Shown here: positions 8,221-16,994 of the stretch, in pieces
Layout of the letters: each line of letters opens with the position of its first letter
How positions within the stretch are numbered: position 1 is the first letter of the stretch
Assembly: GCF_050589605.1 (NCBI RefSeq)
Contig: NZ_JBNGOO010000006.1
Direction: 5' to 3' (one strand)
DNA: 64,000 bases
From: Granulosicoccus sp947495035
Lineage (GTDB): Bacteria; Pseudomonadota; Gammaproteobacteria; Granulosicoccales; Granulosicoccaceae
Translations under genes and position numbers: made by a program
Notes under the pieces: generated by a model
What the model was told of the DNA's origin: nothing
What the model saw: only the letters and a program-made list of their open reading frames with translations
The model's database searches: none

Positions 8221-9269
8221 TTCGGGAGCTCCGCAATCGGTGTGGCCGGTGCGGCGCTGCTGACATAGGCGGCCTCCACCAGAGCCATGGTCTGCCAGGC
8301 ATCCTCGACACTGCTGATCAATTGTGAGTCCTCTCCGGTCACGAAACGCTGCAATTGTGACATTCTCGAGGCAAACGCGTCAGGAAACCACTCCCCCTGC
8401 AGATCAATCTGCTGCCAGCCCTGTTCACCGTGTTTCAGCCACAATTCATCGGGCTCACCTCGCGGGTAATCCAGATTGACACCCAGCTTGACGTAGGCTG
8501 CCCCCTCGGACCCGCAAAGCCGGAATTCACAGGCCTGAAAACGCCGGCCAAAGGCATGGTCATGATTGACGGACAGGCTGCAGCGCACACGTTCGCCGTA
8601 ATCGAGTATGGCGCTGGTGCGGGTCTGCGCCATGGTGCTGGCTGGATGGCCCATGGTTCTGGCATGCACACCCAGTGGATTGCCGAGAACGCCCCGAACG
8701 AAGTCCAGGTAATGGATCGAATGCAGCGCAATCTCCACCCGCGGCAGCCCTTCGAGAAACTTCCATAGCCCCCAGGGTGTATCCAGCGCCAGCCAGGCAT
8801 CGAAGTCCAGTACCTCACCCAGCATGCCCTGACCGATGGCGTCCTGCAGAGCCAGCATCATGGGCGAGAAGCGCAGCTGAAAATTCACCGCCGCCTGCAG
8901 CTTGCGCTCGCGACAAAGCGACAGGATCTCGGTGGCCTCGGCCAGATCACTGCCCATGGGTTTCTGGATCAGTGCGGCAGCGCCTTCAGGCAACTGCTGC
9001 AATACTCCCAGGTGCGCCGCTGGCGGCGTCGCCAGATCGAACACGACCTCACCGGCGGCAGCGGCTTCACTCATCGACGCATAGGCCGTACACCCCCAGG
9101 TACCGGCCAGCGCCCGTGCCTTGTCCAGATCCGGATCGAAAATGCCCTGCACCCGATAACCCGCCTTCTCATAAGCCGGCAAGTGGGCATCGGAGACAAT
9201 GGACCCGGCTCCGATGATGACAATGGGGCGCGCCTGGCTGGCCAGTGGCCAGTGTTGCCTGAAAGGCAT
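8217..9269 (-). CDS. Gfo/Idh/MocA-family NAD(P)-dependent oxidoreductase
   Basis: A 350-aa dehydrogenase with an N-terminal Rossmann fold (VIIGAGSIVSDAHLPAY, residues 17-33) and a C-terminal GFO/IDH/MocA sheet domain. The usual EKP catalytic-lysine motif reads QKP here (ALIQKPMG), so the lysine is kept but the preceding acid is not. Its place between the mutarotase and the regulator in a sugar operon suggests it oxidises the incoming aldose to a lactone or acts on a derived polyol. It overlaps the IclR gene by four bases. Confidence 0.85.
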   Translation of the reverse strand: MPFRQHWPLASQARPIVIIGAGSIVSDAHLPAYEKAGYRVQGIFDPDLDKARALAGTWGCTAYASMSEAAAAGEVVFDLATPPAAHLGVLQQLPEGAAALIQKPMGSDLAEATEILSLCRERKLQAAVNFQLRFSPMMLALQDAIGQGMLGEVLDFDAWLALDTPWGLWKFLEGLPRVEIALHSIHYLDFVRGVLGNPLGVHARTMGHPASTMAQTRTSAILDYGERVRCSLSVNHDHAFGRRFQACEFRLCGSEGAAYVKLGVNLDYPRGEPDELWLKHGEQGWQQIDLQGEWFPDAFASRMSQLQRFVTGEDSQLISSVEDAWQTMALVEAAYVSSAAPATPIAELPK

Positions 9270-9343
9270 CGTATGCTCCGCTCGTTGCTATGAGTTGTTC
9301 TACCGTCGGCAAGACAGCCTGGCGGTCCGATGTCCCGAACGCG

Positions 9344-9673
9344 TCAATCCAGGTGAAAGACATCTTCCATCATGGCCCACCATTCGCCTTCCTTGCGAGT
9401 CTCCAGTGGGTTCTGGCAAGGCTTGCAGACGCTCCACCAGCGTTGTGTTTCCGGATCAGCTGCCATCAGCGCGGCATCGGCAGCAAAGTCACTGCCGTGG
9501 TATTCCCAGTAGGCGAAGAGCAGGTTTTCCGGCTCCTTGAGGAAGATCGTGTAGTTGCGGATATTGCATTCGCTGATCTTCGCCAGCACCCCCGGCCAGA
9601 CATCGGCATGCAATCGCTTGTACTCCGCCACCTTGTCTGCATTCAGTCCAATGACCATGCCCATGCGTTGCAT
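9344..9673 (-). CDS. L-rhamnose/L-fucose mutarotase family protein (RhaM type)
   Basis: A 109-aa protein of the RhaM (DUF718) family, which interconverts sugar anomers. The catalytic His of RhaM is matched by H22 in EYKRLHADVWPGV, and the family's NYTIFL, NLLFAYWEY and QRWW blocks (41-46, 50-58, 77-80) are all present. It lies 12 bp downstream of the dehydratase gene on the same strand. In related oxidative fucose and rhamnose pathways such a mutarotase supplies the anomer used by the dehydrogenase; the actual sugar here is not established. Confidence 0.85.
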   Translation of the reverse strand: MQRMGMVIGLNADKVAEYKRLHADVWPGVLAKISECNIRNYTIFLKEPENLLFAYWEYHGSDFAADAALMAADPETQRWWSVCKPCQNPLETRKEGEWWAMMEDVFHLD

Positions 9674-9684
9674 CTGTCGTTTCC

Positions 9685-10794
9685 TCAGTTGATTCGTGTT
9701 GTCAGGATGTCGACGCGGCGCTTGTCGATTTCGTCCCAGTCCCAGTCGATACCCAGTCCGGGCTCGGCACTCGGGAACGCGCGTCCATTCTCCATGCGCA
9801 TGCCGCTGCCCGTGATGTCATCGAGTTGCGGTATGTACTCCAGCCACGGCGCATTCGGAATGGCGCACACCAGACTGACATGCAGCTCCATCAGAAAGTG
9901 CGGGCATACCGGCACATTGTGTGCCTCGGCCATGTGCGCCACTTTCAACCAGGGTGTGATGCCGCCAATGCGTGCCACATCCACCTGTACGATGGAGGCG
10001 CCCCCCAGGGTCAGATAATCCTTGAACTGGCTCAGCGAGTACATGCTCTCGCCCACGGCAATGGGCACCGTGGTGCTGGCTGCCAGACGCACATGCTCCA
10101 TGACATCATCTGCCGGCATCGGCTCTTCGAACCAGGCGATATCAAACTCCTCCAGCACCCGGGCACGTCGCGTTGCCTCGGCTCGACCGAAAGCCTGATT
10201 GGCATCAACCATGATTTCCGAACTGTCGCCCACGGCCTTTCTGACTGCCGCCAGGCGTTTGCGATCCTCTGACAGATGCGGCCGACCGATCTTGATCTTG
10301 GAACCGGCAAAGCCCTTTTCCTTCGCTGCCACGGCATCATCCACCAGGGCCTGGGTATCGATATGCAGCCAGCCACCTTCGGTGGTATACATGGGGACAC
10401 TGTCCTTGGCGCCACCCAGCATTCGATAGAGCGGCAGGGAGGCACGCTTGCAGCGAAGGTCCCACAATGCCGTGTCGATCGCCGCCAGCGCCAGTGAAGT
10501 GATCGCCCCGACCGTGGTGGCATGCGTCGAGAACATCAGCTCGCGCCAGATCCGGTCGATGTTCTCTGCCTCCTGACCGATCAGTTGTGGCGCCAGCGTC
10601 TCGGCCAGCAATGACATGACGGCCGGACCACCCTGCCCGATGGTGTAGGAATACCCGATGCCCACTGCGCCATCGCTGTCCGTTATTCGCAGCAACGGGG
10701 TTTCCTGGCTGACGAAGGACTGAATGGCATCGGTGCGTCTGACCTTGGGTCGAAGATCGACCATGCACAATTCGACGTGTTCTATGGTTGCCAT
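9685..10794 (-). CDS. Mandelate racemase/enolase-superfamily sugar-acid dehydratase
   Basis: A 369-aa enzyme with the full mandelate-racemase-subgroup catalytic set: the KxK pair K166/K168 (GSKIKIG), metal ligands D197 (VDANQAF), E223 (WFEEP) and E249 (VGESM), and general base H299 (CPHFLMELH). These fit an acid-sugar dehydratase that abstracts the C2 proton and loses water to give a 2-keto-3-deoxy acid. D-galactonate, L-fuconate, L-rhamnonate and related acids are all possible. The neighbouring dgoK-dgoA pair favours a product of the galactonate series, which is inference only. Confidence 0.85.
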   Translation of the reverse strand: MATIEHVELCMVDLRPKVRRTDAIQSFVSQETPLLRITDSDGAVGIGYSYTIGQGGPAVMSLLAETLAPQLIGQEAENIDRIWRELMFSTHATTVGAITSLALAAIDTALWDLRCKRASLPLYRMLGGAKDSVPMYTTEGGWLHIDTQALVDDAVAAKEKGFAGSKIKIGRPHLSEDRKRLAAVRKAVGDSSEIMVDANQAFGRAEATRRARVLEEFDIAWFEEPMPADDVMEHVRLAASTTVPIAVGESMYSLSQFKDYLTLGGASIVQVDVARIGGITPWLKVAHMAEAHNVPVCPHFLMELHVSLVCAIPNAPWLEYIPQLDDITGSGMRMENGRAFPSAEPGLGIDWDWDEIDKRRVDILTTRIN

Positions 10795-10815
10795 GCTCTT
10801 TCCGGTGTTCCCGCT

Positions 10816-11910
10816 TCAGCCCAGACTCAGTTGTGTATCGGCATCGAACAGATGGGCGCGACTCATGTCCAGCTGACATCGCAGTGTTTCACCCATCGAG
10901 ACCGGTCGCGGATTCAGCATCTTGGCCTGGATCTCGCTACCGGCGATTTCGCCGAACAATACCGTTTCCGTGCCCAGCGGCTCGGACAGATTGATCAGCA
11001 GATCGAAGCTGGCGGTTTCCGAGCCCAGCGTCAGACCGTGCCCCTCCGGCATCAGATTGTCGGCACGAAACCCGAAGATCACCGACTGCCCGGCGACGAC
11101 ACCACCCAGCAGCCGTGCAGGCACAGGCAATCGGGCGCCGTCTTCGAGGCACAGATGCTGACCATCGCTGTCGATGGTGGCAGGCAGCAGATTCATCGGC
11201 GGTGAACCGATGAAGGTGGCCACGAAGGTGTTGACGGGATTCTCGAACACCTGCAAGGGCGTCCCCTGCTGCTCGATATGGCCATCGCGCATGATGACGA
11301 TCCGATCAGCCAGAGTCATGGCCTCCACCTGGTCGTGCGTGACATACACGATGGTAGTCTTGATACGCTGATGCAACTTCTTGATCTCGATACGCATCTG
11401 CGCTCGCAGTTTGGCATCGAGGTTGGACAGAGGTTCGTCGAACAGGAAGACGTCCGGGTGTCGCACGATGGCTCGCCCCATGGCCACCCGTTGCCGTTGC
11501 CCACCGGATAGCTCCGCTGGTCGTCGTTGCAGCAATTCGCCCAGGCTCAGTATTTCTGCAGCCTCGGCCACGGCCTTGTCGATCTCCGCGTCGCTGCGGT
11601 TGGCAATCTTCAGGGAAAACCCCAGATTCTCAGCCACGGTCATGTGCGGATACAGGGCGTAGTTCTGGAACACCATGGAGATGTTTCGATCTCTTGGCGG
11701 CAGATCATTCACCCGCTGTTCACCGATGTGGATATCGCCGCTGCTGAGTTCCTCCAGGCCGGCAATCATGCGCAAGGTGGTGGACTTGCCACAGCCCGAG
11801 GGTCCGACCAGTACGACGAATTCGTTGTGCGCGATATCCAGATCGATACCATGCACGACCTCGACCTTGCCGTAGCGCTTGATGATCTTGTTGAGCGAAA
11901 CGCGTGCCAT
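10816..11910 (-). CDS. Sugar ABC transporter ATP-binding protein (MalK/UgpC type)
   Basis: A 364-aa ATPase with Walker A GPSGCGKS (36-43), Q-loop FQNYALYPHMTV (81-92), signature LSGGQRQR (134-141), Walker B VFLFDEPLSNLDAKLR, and the H-loop in YVTHDQVEA. The C-terminal 120 residues form the OB-fold regulatory domain usual for MalK/UgpC-like proteins. It energises the two permeases encoded just upstream (the ATG is 4 bp after the MalG-type stop) and completes a CUT1-type importer. Confidence 0.92.
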   Translation of the reverse strand: MARVSLNKIIKRYGKVEVVHGIDLDIAHNEFVVLVGPSGCGKSTTLRMIAGLEELSSGDIHIGEQRVNDLPPRDRNISMVFQNYALYPHMTVAENLGFSLKIANRSDAEIDKAVAEAAEILSLGELLQRRPAELSGGQRQRVAMGRAIVRHPDVFLFDEPLSNLDAKLRAQMRIEIKKLHQRIKTTIVYVTHDQVEAMTLADRIVIMRDGHIEQQGTPLQVFENPVNTFVATFIGSPPMNLLPATIDSDGQHLCLEDGARLPVPARLLGGVVAGQSVIFGFRADNLMPEGHGLTLGSETASFDLLINLSEPLGTETVLFGEIAGSEIQAKMLNPRPVSMGETLRCQLDMSRAHLFDADTQLSLG

Positions 11911-11913
11911 TGA

Positions 11914-12780
11914 CTATCCCTTGATTCCGCCGAAAGTGAGGCCACTGATGAGGTGCTTTTGCACGATGAAGGTCAGTATCAGAGCCGGAATGATCATCAG
12001 GACGGCCAGCGCACACATGCCGCCCCAGTTGATGGTGAATTCGGACGTGAAGTCCAACAGGCCGACCGGCATGGTCTTGGAAAAGACCGAGCGGGTCAGT
12101 TGGCTGGCCAGCGCATACTCGTTCCAGGAGGTCAGGAACGCAAAGATGGCCGCCGATGCAATACCGGCCTTGGCCACCGGAAACTCCACTTTCCAAAAGG
12201 CCTGCCAGCGTGTACAGCCATCGATCTCGGCGGCTTCTGCCAGTTCGCGCGGCACCTGCCTGAAAAAGCCATCGATCAGCCAGATGGAGAACGGTACATT
12301 CATGGCCACGTAGGCCAGAATGAGCCCGAAGTGCGTATCGATTATACCCACCTTGGCAAAGACGATGAACAAGGGCAGTGACAAGGCCACACCCGGCACC
12401 GCACGAGTGACCATGAAGCCGACGAAGATGGCCGATTTTCCACGAAAACGATAGCGGGCAAAGGCGTAGCCACCGGCAATGCCGACGAGAATGGCGATGA
12501 TGGTACTGGTCACCGAGATGATCAGCGAGTTCATGAAATAGCGCAGCACCGGCACTCCACCTTCCCCGACAGCACCGAACATGGCTCGGTAGTGATCGAG
12601 ACTGAGCTTTTCCGGAATCCAGATCGGCGGCTTGGCCATGATCTCCACCGTCGGTCGAAAGGAGTTGAGCACGATCCACAAGCCGGGCAGGCAGATGATC
12701 GACATGGCGATGAACAGCGTGATCAGATGCGCTGCCTTCAGACCGAATTTCTTCAGACGATGTTGTTGATTGATATCCAT
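11914..12780 (-). CDS. Sugar ABC transporter permease (MalG type)
   Basis: A 288-aa inner-membrane subunit with about six membrane helices. The coupling EAA loop reads ELAEAAEIDGCTRWQAFWKVEFPVAKAGIAS, which contacts the ATPase. I chose the ATG at 12780 (MDINQQHRLKKF), which gives a short cytoplasmic N terminus before the first helix; the frame can be opened further upstream, but only inside the preceding permease gene. It is separated from that gene by one base, so translation is probably coupled. Confidence 0.9.
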   Translation of the reverse strand: MDINQQHRLKKFGLKAAHLITLFIAMSIICLPGLWIVLNSFRPTVEIMAKPPIWIPEKLSLDHYRAMFGAVGEGGVPVLRYFMNSLIISVTSTIIAILVGIAGGYAFARYRFRGKSAIFVGFMVTRAVPGVALSLPLFIVFAKVGIIDTHFGLILAYVAMNVPFSIWLIDGFFRQVPRELAEAAEIDGCTRWQAFWKVEFPVAKAGIASAAIFAFLTSWNEYALASQLTRSVFSKTMPVGLLDFTSEFTINWGGMCALAVLMIIPALILTFIVQKHLISGLTFGGIKG

Positions 12781-12781
12781 G

Positions 12782-13684
12782 TCAGGCGTTGTATCCCAGC
12801 GCCGTGCGCGATGCGTTGAGCTTCCTGAAGAAGTAGACGGTGAAGAAGATGGCCAGAAAAATCGAGACATAGCCCATGGCATTGGCCAGACCCATCTTGG
12901 CATCCACATAGCCTGTGCGACCGATCAGGGTCCACAACAGTTCGGTGCGTCTGGCGGGGCCACCGTTGGTCATGATCTGTACGATGTCGTAGGCGCGCGC
13001 CACATCCAGACTGCGAATGGCCATGGCAATGTAGATGAAGGGCATCAGAAACGGCAAGCTGATGTGACGAAAGGATTGCCACGGGGTACAGCCATCGACC
13101 TTGGCCGCCTCCAGCGGGTCACGCGGTATGGCAAACAGCCCTGCCAGAATCAGTATGGCGAACACCGAAGTGGACATCCATACCTCGGCAAAGATGATCG
13201 AGAACATCGCCAGTTTGCCGTCAACCAGCCAGGCGATGGCCTGATCGGTGATACCCAGCGACTGCAGGGCATTGTTCACCAGCCCGACATTGTCGTTGAA
13301 GATGAACTTGAACTGGAAGCCCACCAGGATGGGTGAGAACATCATCGGAAACATCATGATGGTGCGCAGGCCACGCTGCCCCCAGGTCACCTTGTTGACC
13401 AGCAGTGCCAGTCCCAGGCCCAGCAGCATCTCCAGATTCAATGCCACCGTCAGCAGGAACACCGTGCGCCCGAAAGCCCACCAGAAGTTGGCATCGGTGG
13501 CAACCTTGACGTAGTTGTATTCTCCGATCCACTTGTACAGGGACTCGGGTCGGGTCAGGCGATACGGCGTGAAGCTCGAGTACAGTGAGAGCAACAACGG
13601 CACGAGCACCACGACCAGCAGGATCACGATGGCTGGCAGCAACAGTGCCAGCCACGGTGGTAGTCGACGAAATGCTCTGGTCAC
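12782..13684 (-). CDS. Sugar ABC transporter permease (MalF type)
   Basis: A 300-aa inner-membrane subunit with six predicted helices and the EAA loop DPLEAAKVDGCTPWQSFRHISLPFLMP. It starts at GTG 13684. That start codon and the purine-rich sequence before it lie inside a perfect 10-bp stem-loop (13683-13705), which should lower its translation relative to the binding-protein gene upstream. It pairs with the MalG-type permease encoded next. Confidence 0.9.
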   Translation of the reverse strand: MTRAFRRLPPWLALLLPAIVILLVVVLVPLLLSLYSSFTPYRLTRPESLYKWIGEYNYVKVATDANFWWAFGRTVFLLTVALNLEMLLGLGLALLVNKVTWGQRGLRTIMMFPMMFSPILVGFQFKFIFNDNVGLVNNALQSLGITDQAIAWLVDGKLAMFSIIFAEVWMSTSVFAILILAGLFAIPRDPLEAAKVDGCTPWQSFRHISLPFLMPFIYIAMAIRSLDVARAYDIVQIMTNGGPARRTELLWTLIGRTGYVDAKMGLANAMGYVSIFLAIFFTVYFFRKLNASRTALGYNA

Positions 13685-13705
13685 GACGGAGCCACGCTCC
13701 GTCGT
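13683..13705 (-). promoter_or_regulatory. Stem-loop covering the GTG start of the MalF-type permease
   Basis: ACGACGGAGC (13683-13692) is the exact inverse of GCTCCGTCGT (13696-13705), with a 3-base loop. On the coding strand the right-hand arm contains the permease GTG (13684-13682) and the left-hand arm contains GGAG, the only candidate ribosome-binding sequence. It lies 25 bp after the binding-protein stop codon. Confidence 0.6.
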
Positions 13706-13729
13706 TGTACATGCTGAAGGATCGGCACC

Positions 13730-15046
13730 CTAGTACTCGCCGTTTTCCCGCATCATCTCGTCAACGGCTTCCGCTGCCACTTCCAGCGCTTCTGCCGATG
13801 TCCTGTCTCCCAGAATGGCTGCCTGCAACTCCGGATAGATGACATTGGTGGCCTCTATCCAGTAAGGCGTCTTGGGTGCCGGAAAGGCATGCTCGGCCGC
13901 CGCCTGAAACGCTTGCAACACTTCGCTCCGATAGGCATCTCCCTCCGCCTGAGCCACGACGTGCTCCCACACGGCCTTGCGGGTGGGCAAGGGACCTGCC
14001 GAGCTCTCCAGCTTCTGGCTCTCTTCATTGGTCAGGAAGGCAACCAGTGAAGCGGCAGCTTCCTTGTTCTCGCAGGACTCGGTAACCGAGAATCCGTGAT
14101 GACCGGACCAGCCGGTGCGGATACCGGCACTGCCCTGGGGCTGCACCACGACACCGACATTGCCGGCAACCTTGGAGCTCTCCGGATCATTGAAGAAACC
14201 TGCCCAGCCGGGCCAGTCGAGATTCAGGGCAATGGTACCCGAGGCAAAGCCCTGCCCCAGCTCATCCCACAGGTAGGAGGTCGTGCCCTTGGGAGCCGCG
14301 CCTTGCTGATAGATATTGACGAACCAGTCCAGCGCACGGATACCGGCTTCACTGTTGAATGCCGGTGACCAGTCGTCATTGAACAACTGCCCGCCTTCGG
14401 CCACGACCATTTCGTAGAAACGACCGACAATCGCCTCGTCCTTGCCGGCAAACTGGGTGCCATAGAAATTGGGAGGATCGCTGAAGAACACCGCCTGGTC
14501 ACTGACTTGCTGCCAGGTGTCAGGCGGCGTCAGATCATAACCATATTCCTCCTTGAAGGCCGCCTGCTTATCGGCATCTTCGTACAGGCTCTTCTGATAA
14601 TACAATGCCGACACATCGAACTGGGCTCGTGGCAGCATGACCAGACTGTCGCCGATTCTGGATGCGGCAATGTTGGAATCCACATAGTCGGCAATGAATT
14701 CGGGCGTCAGATACGGGGTCAGATCGGTATACAAGGATGGATACTGCGACGCGAAGGAAGAATGGTTGGAGCCAACGCACCATCCCAGAGACCCGGCTGC
14801 CAGGTCCGATTTGAATTCCTTGTCCAGCTCGAAGTGGTTTTTCTTCGAGATGACATTGACGCTGGCACCGGTCTCGGCCTCCCAGTCGGCAATGCGTGCA
14901 TACAGCGCTTCATATTGCTGGCCGCCAATGAGTTTTGCATCCAGCGTCACGCCATCGAATTCCGCAGCTGTCGCCATACCAGACATGGCCAGCAGCGGAA
15001 TGGCCAGCGTGGTGGCTGCCCGGTATTTAGAGTTTTTCAAGATCAT
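13730..15046 (-). CDS. Sugar ABC transporter substrate-binding protein
   Basis: A 438-aa periplasmic binding protein of the CUT1 (extracellular solute-binding family 1) type. It has a signal peptide cleaved near TATAAEFDG, an early GQQYEALYARIADWEAETG helix region, and the central LDWPGWAGFF/RTGWSGHHGFSVTESC segment common in sugar binders. The ATG at 15046 has AAGAAGGGGG just before it; an upstream in-frame start at 15109 would disrupt the signal peptide. First gene of the leftward sugar operon, with a promoter candidate at 15097-15126. Ligand not determinable by eye. Confidence 0.9.
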   Translation of the reverse strand: MILKNSKYRAATTLAIPLLAMSGMATAAEFDGVTLDAKLIGGQQYEALYARIADWEAETGASVNVISKKNHFELDKEFKSDLAAGSLGWCVGSNHSSFASQYPSLYTDLTPYLTPEFIADYVDSNIAASRIGDSLVMLPRAQFDVSALYYQKSLYEDADKQAAFKEEYGYDLTPPDTWQQVSDQAVFFSDPPNFYGTQFAGKDEAIVGRFYEMVVAEGGQLFNDDWSPAFNSEAGIRALDWFVNIYQQGAAPKGTTSYLWDELGQGFASGTIALNLDWPGWAGFFNDPESSKVAGNVGVVVQPQGSAGIRTGWSGHHGFSVTESCENKEAAASLVAFLTNEESQKLESSAGPLPTRKAVWEHVVAQAEGDAYRSEVLQAFQAAAEHAFPAPKTPYWIEATNVIYPELQAAILGDRTSAEALEVAAEAVDEMMRENGEY

Positions 15047-15096
15047 GCCCCCTTCTTGTGAGTACAGCACCGTGCCTGAATACGACAGGTGTTTCA

Positions 15097-15126
15097 AATA
15101 TAAACGCAATTTTCACATACAATCAA
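15097..15126 (-). promoter_or_regulatory. Sigma-70-like promoter of the leftward sugar operon
   Basis: On the minus strand TTGATT (15126-15121) is followed after 18 bases by TATATT (15102-15097), about 50 bases upstream of the binding-protein ATG. The region is AT-rich compared with its surroundings and separates this operon from the divergent lactonase gene. Confidence 0.5.
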
Positions 15127-15192
15127 GTTATATCTGGAAATTCGCTGAAACTTCAGCCCACAATGAGCCCACCATCCACCGGAGAGTCCTTG

Positions 15193-16029
15193 ATGTTGAT
15201 CGACACCCATTTGCACCTGATCTACCGCGACAAGCTGAGCTACCCCTGGCTGGCCAACGTCGAACAGCTGAACCGTGATGCCAGCTATGCGGACTACGCG
15301 AGCATCGCCCATCGAGTCGGCATCATCGGCGCGCTGCACATGGAGGTTGATGTGGCCGACCCGGACCGGGATGCGGAAACCGACCTGGTGAAATCCCTGA
15401 TGGATCAACCCGGCAGCCTGATGCGCGGCGCCATCGCTTCCTGCCGTCCGGAATCCGACGAATTCGCAGCCTGGTTCGACAGCCAGCGCTCACGCAGCGA
15501 GATCATCGGCCTGCGCCGCATCCTGCACGTGGTACCGGACGACCTGTCCACCTCACGGACTTTCCGGGATAATGTCAAACGCCTGACAGGCACCGGCCTG
15601 ACTTTCGACCTTTGCGTGCTGGCCAGACAGATTCCGCTGGCCATCGAACTGGTGGATCACTGCCCGGATGTGCAGTTCGTACTGGATCACTGTGGTGTTC
15701 CTGACGTGAAATCCGGAGAACTGTCACCGTGGCAGGAAAACATGACGGAACTTGCCAGACGCGACAATGTGGTGGGCAAGGTCTCTGGCGTGATGGCCTA
15801 TGGCGATCACGACAACTGGGTACTGGACGATCTGCGGCCCTATGTGGAGCACACCATCAGTGCCTTCGGCTGGGATCGTGTGGTCTGGGGCAGCGACAGT
15901 CCTGTCTGTACCCAGGGAGGCCGTATCGAGACCTGGGTGGCCGCCACGCACGCCCTGATCGACGGTTGCTCGGCCGATGAAAAGGCGGCGTTACTGCGCA
16001 ACAACGCCTTGCGGCTCTGGAATCTCTGA
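15193..16029 (+). CDS. Amidohydrolase-family sugar lactonase (L-fuconolactonase/rhamnonolactonase type)
   Basis: A 278-aa amidohydrolase-2 (COG3618-like) enzyme. The N-terminal HxH metal motif is H6-L-H8 (IDTHLHL), with later VLDHCGVPD and the terminal WGSDSPV aspartate. Members of this group open sugar-acid lactones in the fucose, rhamnose and galactose oxidative pathways. The ATG at 15193 has GGAGAG seven bases before it. It is divergent from the transporter/dehydratase operon and would supply the acid substrate of the dehydratase. Confidence 0.85.
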   Translation: MLIDTHLHLIYRDKLSYPWLANVEQLNRDASYADYASIAHRVGIIGALHMEVDVADPDRDAETDLVKSLMDQPGSLMRGAIASCRPESDEFAAWFDSQRSRSEIIGLRRILHVVPDDLSTSRTFRDNVKRLTGTGLTFDLCVLARQIPLAIELVDHCPDVQFVLDHCGVPDVKSGELSPWQENMTELARRDNVVGKVSGVMAYGDHDNWVLDDLRPYVEHTISAFGWDRVVWGSDSPVCTQGGRIETWVAATHALIDGCSADEKAALLRNNALRLWNL

Positions 16030-16045
16030 TAGTTGGCGCTGAACG

Positions 16046-16081
16046 GGCACGAATACCCCTTTATCAGCTACCATTCGTGCC
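16046..16081 (+). terminator. Stem-loop downstream of the lactonase gene
   Basis: GGCACGAAT (16046-16054) pairs perfectly with ATTCGTGCC (16073-16081) across an 18-base loop, starting 17 bases after the lactonase stop. A transcript end is plausible, but no U tract is present. Confidence 0.35.
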
Positions 16082-16165
16082 AGTCAGCCCCTATCTTTTC
16101 CAACGGCACGCCTCGAAGACCGGGTTTTCCGCGTGTCGGTTCCGCATCCGATTCCTGTAGGCAAC

Positions 16166-16981
16166 ATGACTGAAAAACTGCGATTCACTGTGCTGGGCTG
16201 CGGCTCGTCAGGTGGCGTACCACGTGTGGGCAATCAATGGGGCGTCTGTGACCCGCAGAATCCGCTTAACCGACGGCGTCGCTGCGCACTGCTGATAGAA
16301 GCGATCGGGGGCGACGGCGGGGTTACAACCGTACTCATCGATACCGGAGCAGACCTGCGCGAGCAATTGCTTGATGCTCAGGTCGGGAATCTGGATGGCG
16401 TTCTGCTCACTCATCCGCATGCCGATCATATCTTCGGACTTGACGATCTGCGTCAATTGGCCATCAGCCTGCGTTCCAGTATCACCGTCCACATGGATCA
16501 GGCAACCGCTGACGTGGTCATGCAACCCTTCGGCTACTGTTTCCATCAGTCTCCGGGCAGTAGCTACCCGCCCTTCTGCCAGCAGGAGACCATCACACAC
16601 GGTGTGGCGAGCATCATTGACGGACAAGGTGGCAGAATTTCGGCAATGCCGTTGCTGGCGGAGCACGGTGACATCCATGCGCTGGGCTTCCGCATTGCCG
16701 ACGTCGCCTATCTGCCTGACATGAAACGCATCACTGACCCGACCAGCCTGGATGCCTTGCAGGGCTGCCGCATCCTGATCATCGACGCCTTGCGCCATGA
16801 GCCGCACCCATCGCACATGAACCTGCAGGAGTCTCTGGCCTTCATCGAGCGAATCGGGCCCGAGAAAGCCATTCTCACCAATATGGCGACCGAACTGGAT
16901 TACGCCGCCTTGCAGGCACAGCTACCCGAACATGTCATACCCGCACATGACGGTCTGCAGCTGACAATCCCCATGGCTTGA
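16166..16981 (+). CDS. MBL-fold metal-dependent hydrolase (PhnP-like)
   Basis: A 271-aa cytoplasmic metallo-beta-lactamase-fold protein. The first-strand LGCGSSGGVPRVG (10-22) and the CxxxNPLNRRRRCALLIE segment are typical of PhnP-like phosphodiesterases; H83-P-H85-A-D87-H88 (LTHPHADHIFGLDDL) is the di-metal site and DALRHEPHPSHMNLQESL carries later ligands. PhnP itself cleaves cyclic phosphate esters, but no phn genes are nearby, so the substrate is open. I prefer ATG 16166 over GTG 16133 because the fold begins immediately after it. Confidence 0.85.
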   Translation: MTEKLRFTVLGCGSSGGVPRVGNQWGVCDPQNPLNRRRRCALLIEAIGGDGGVTTVLIDTGADLREQLLDAQVGNLDGVLLTHPHADHIFGLDDLRQLAISLRSSITVHMDQATADVVMQPFGYCFHQSPGSSYPPFCQQETITHGVASIIDGQGGRISAMPLLAEHGDIHALGFRIADVAYLPDMKRITDPTSLDALQGCRILIIDALRHEPHPSHMNLQESLAFIERIGPEKAILTNMATELDYAALQAQLPEHVIPAHDGLQLTIPMA

Positions 16982-16994
16982 TCGATCAAGCGCC

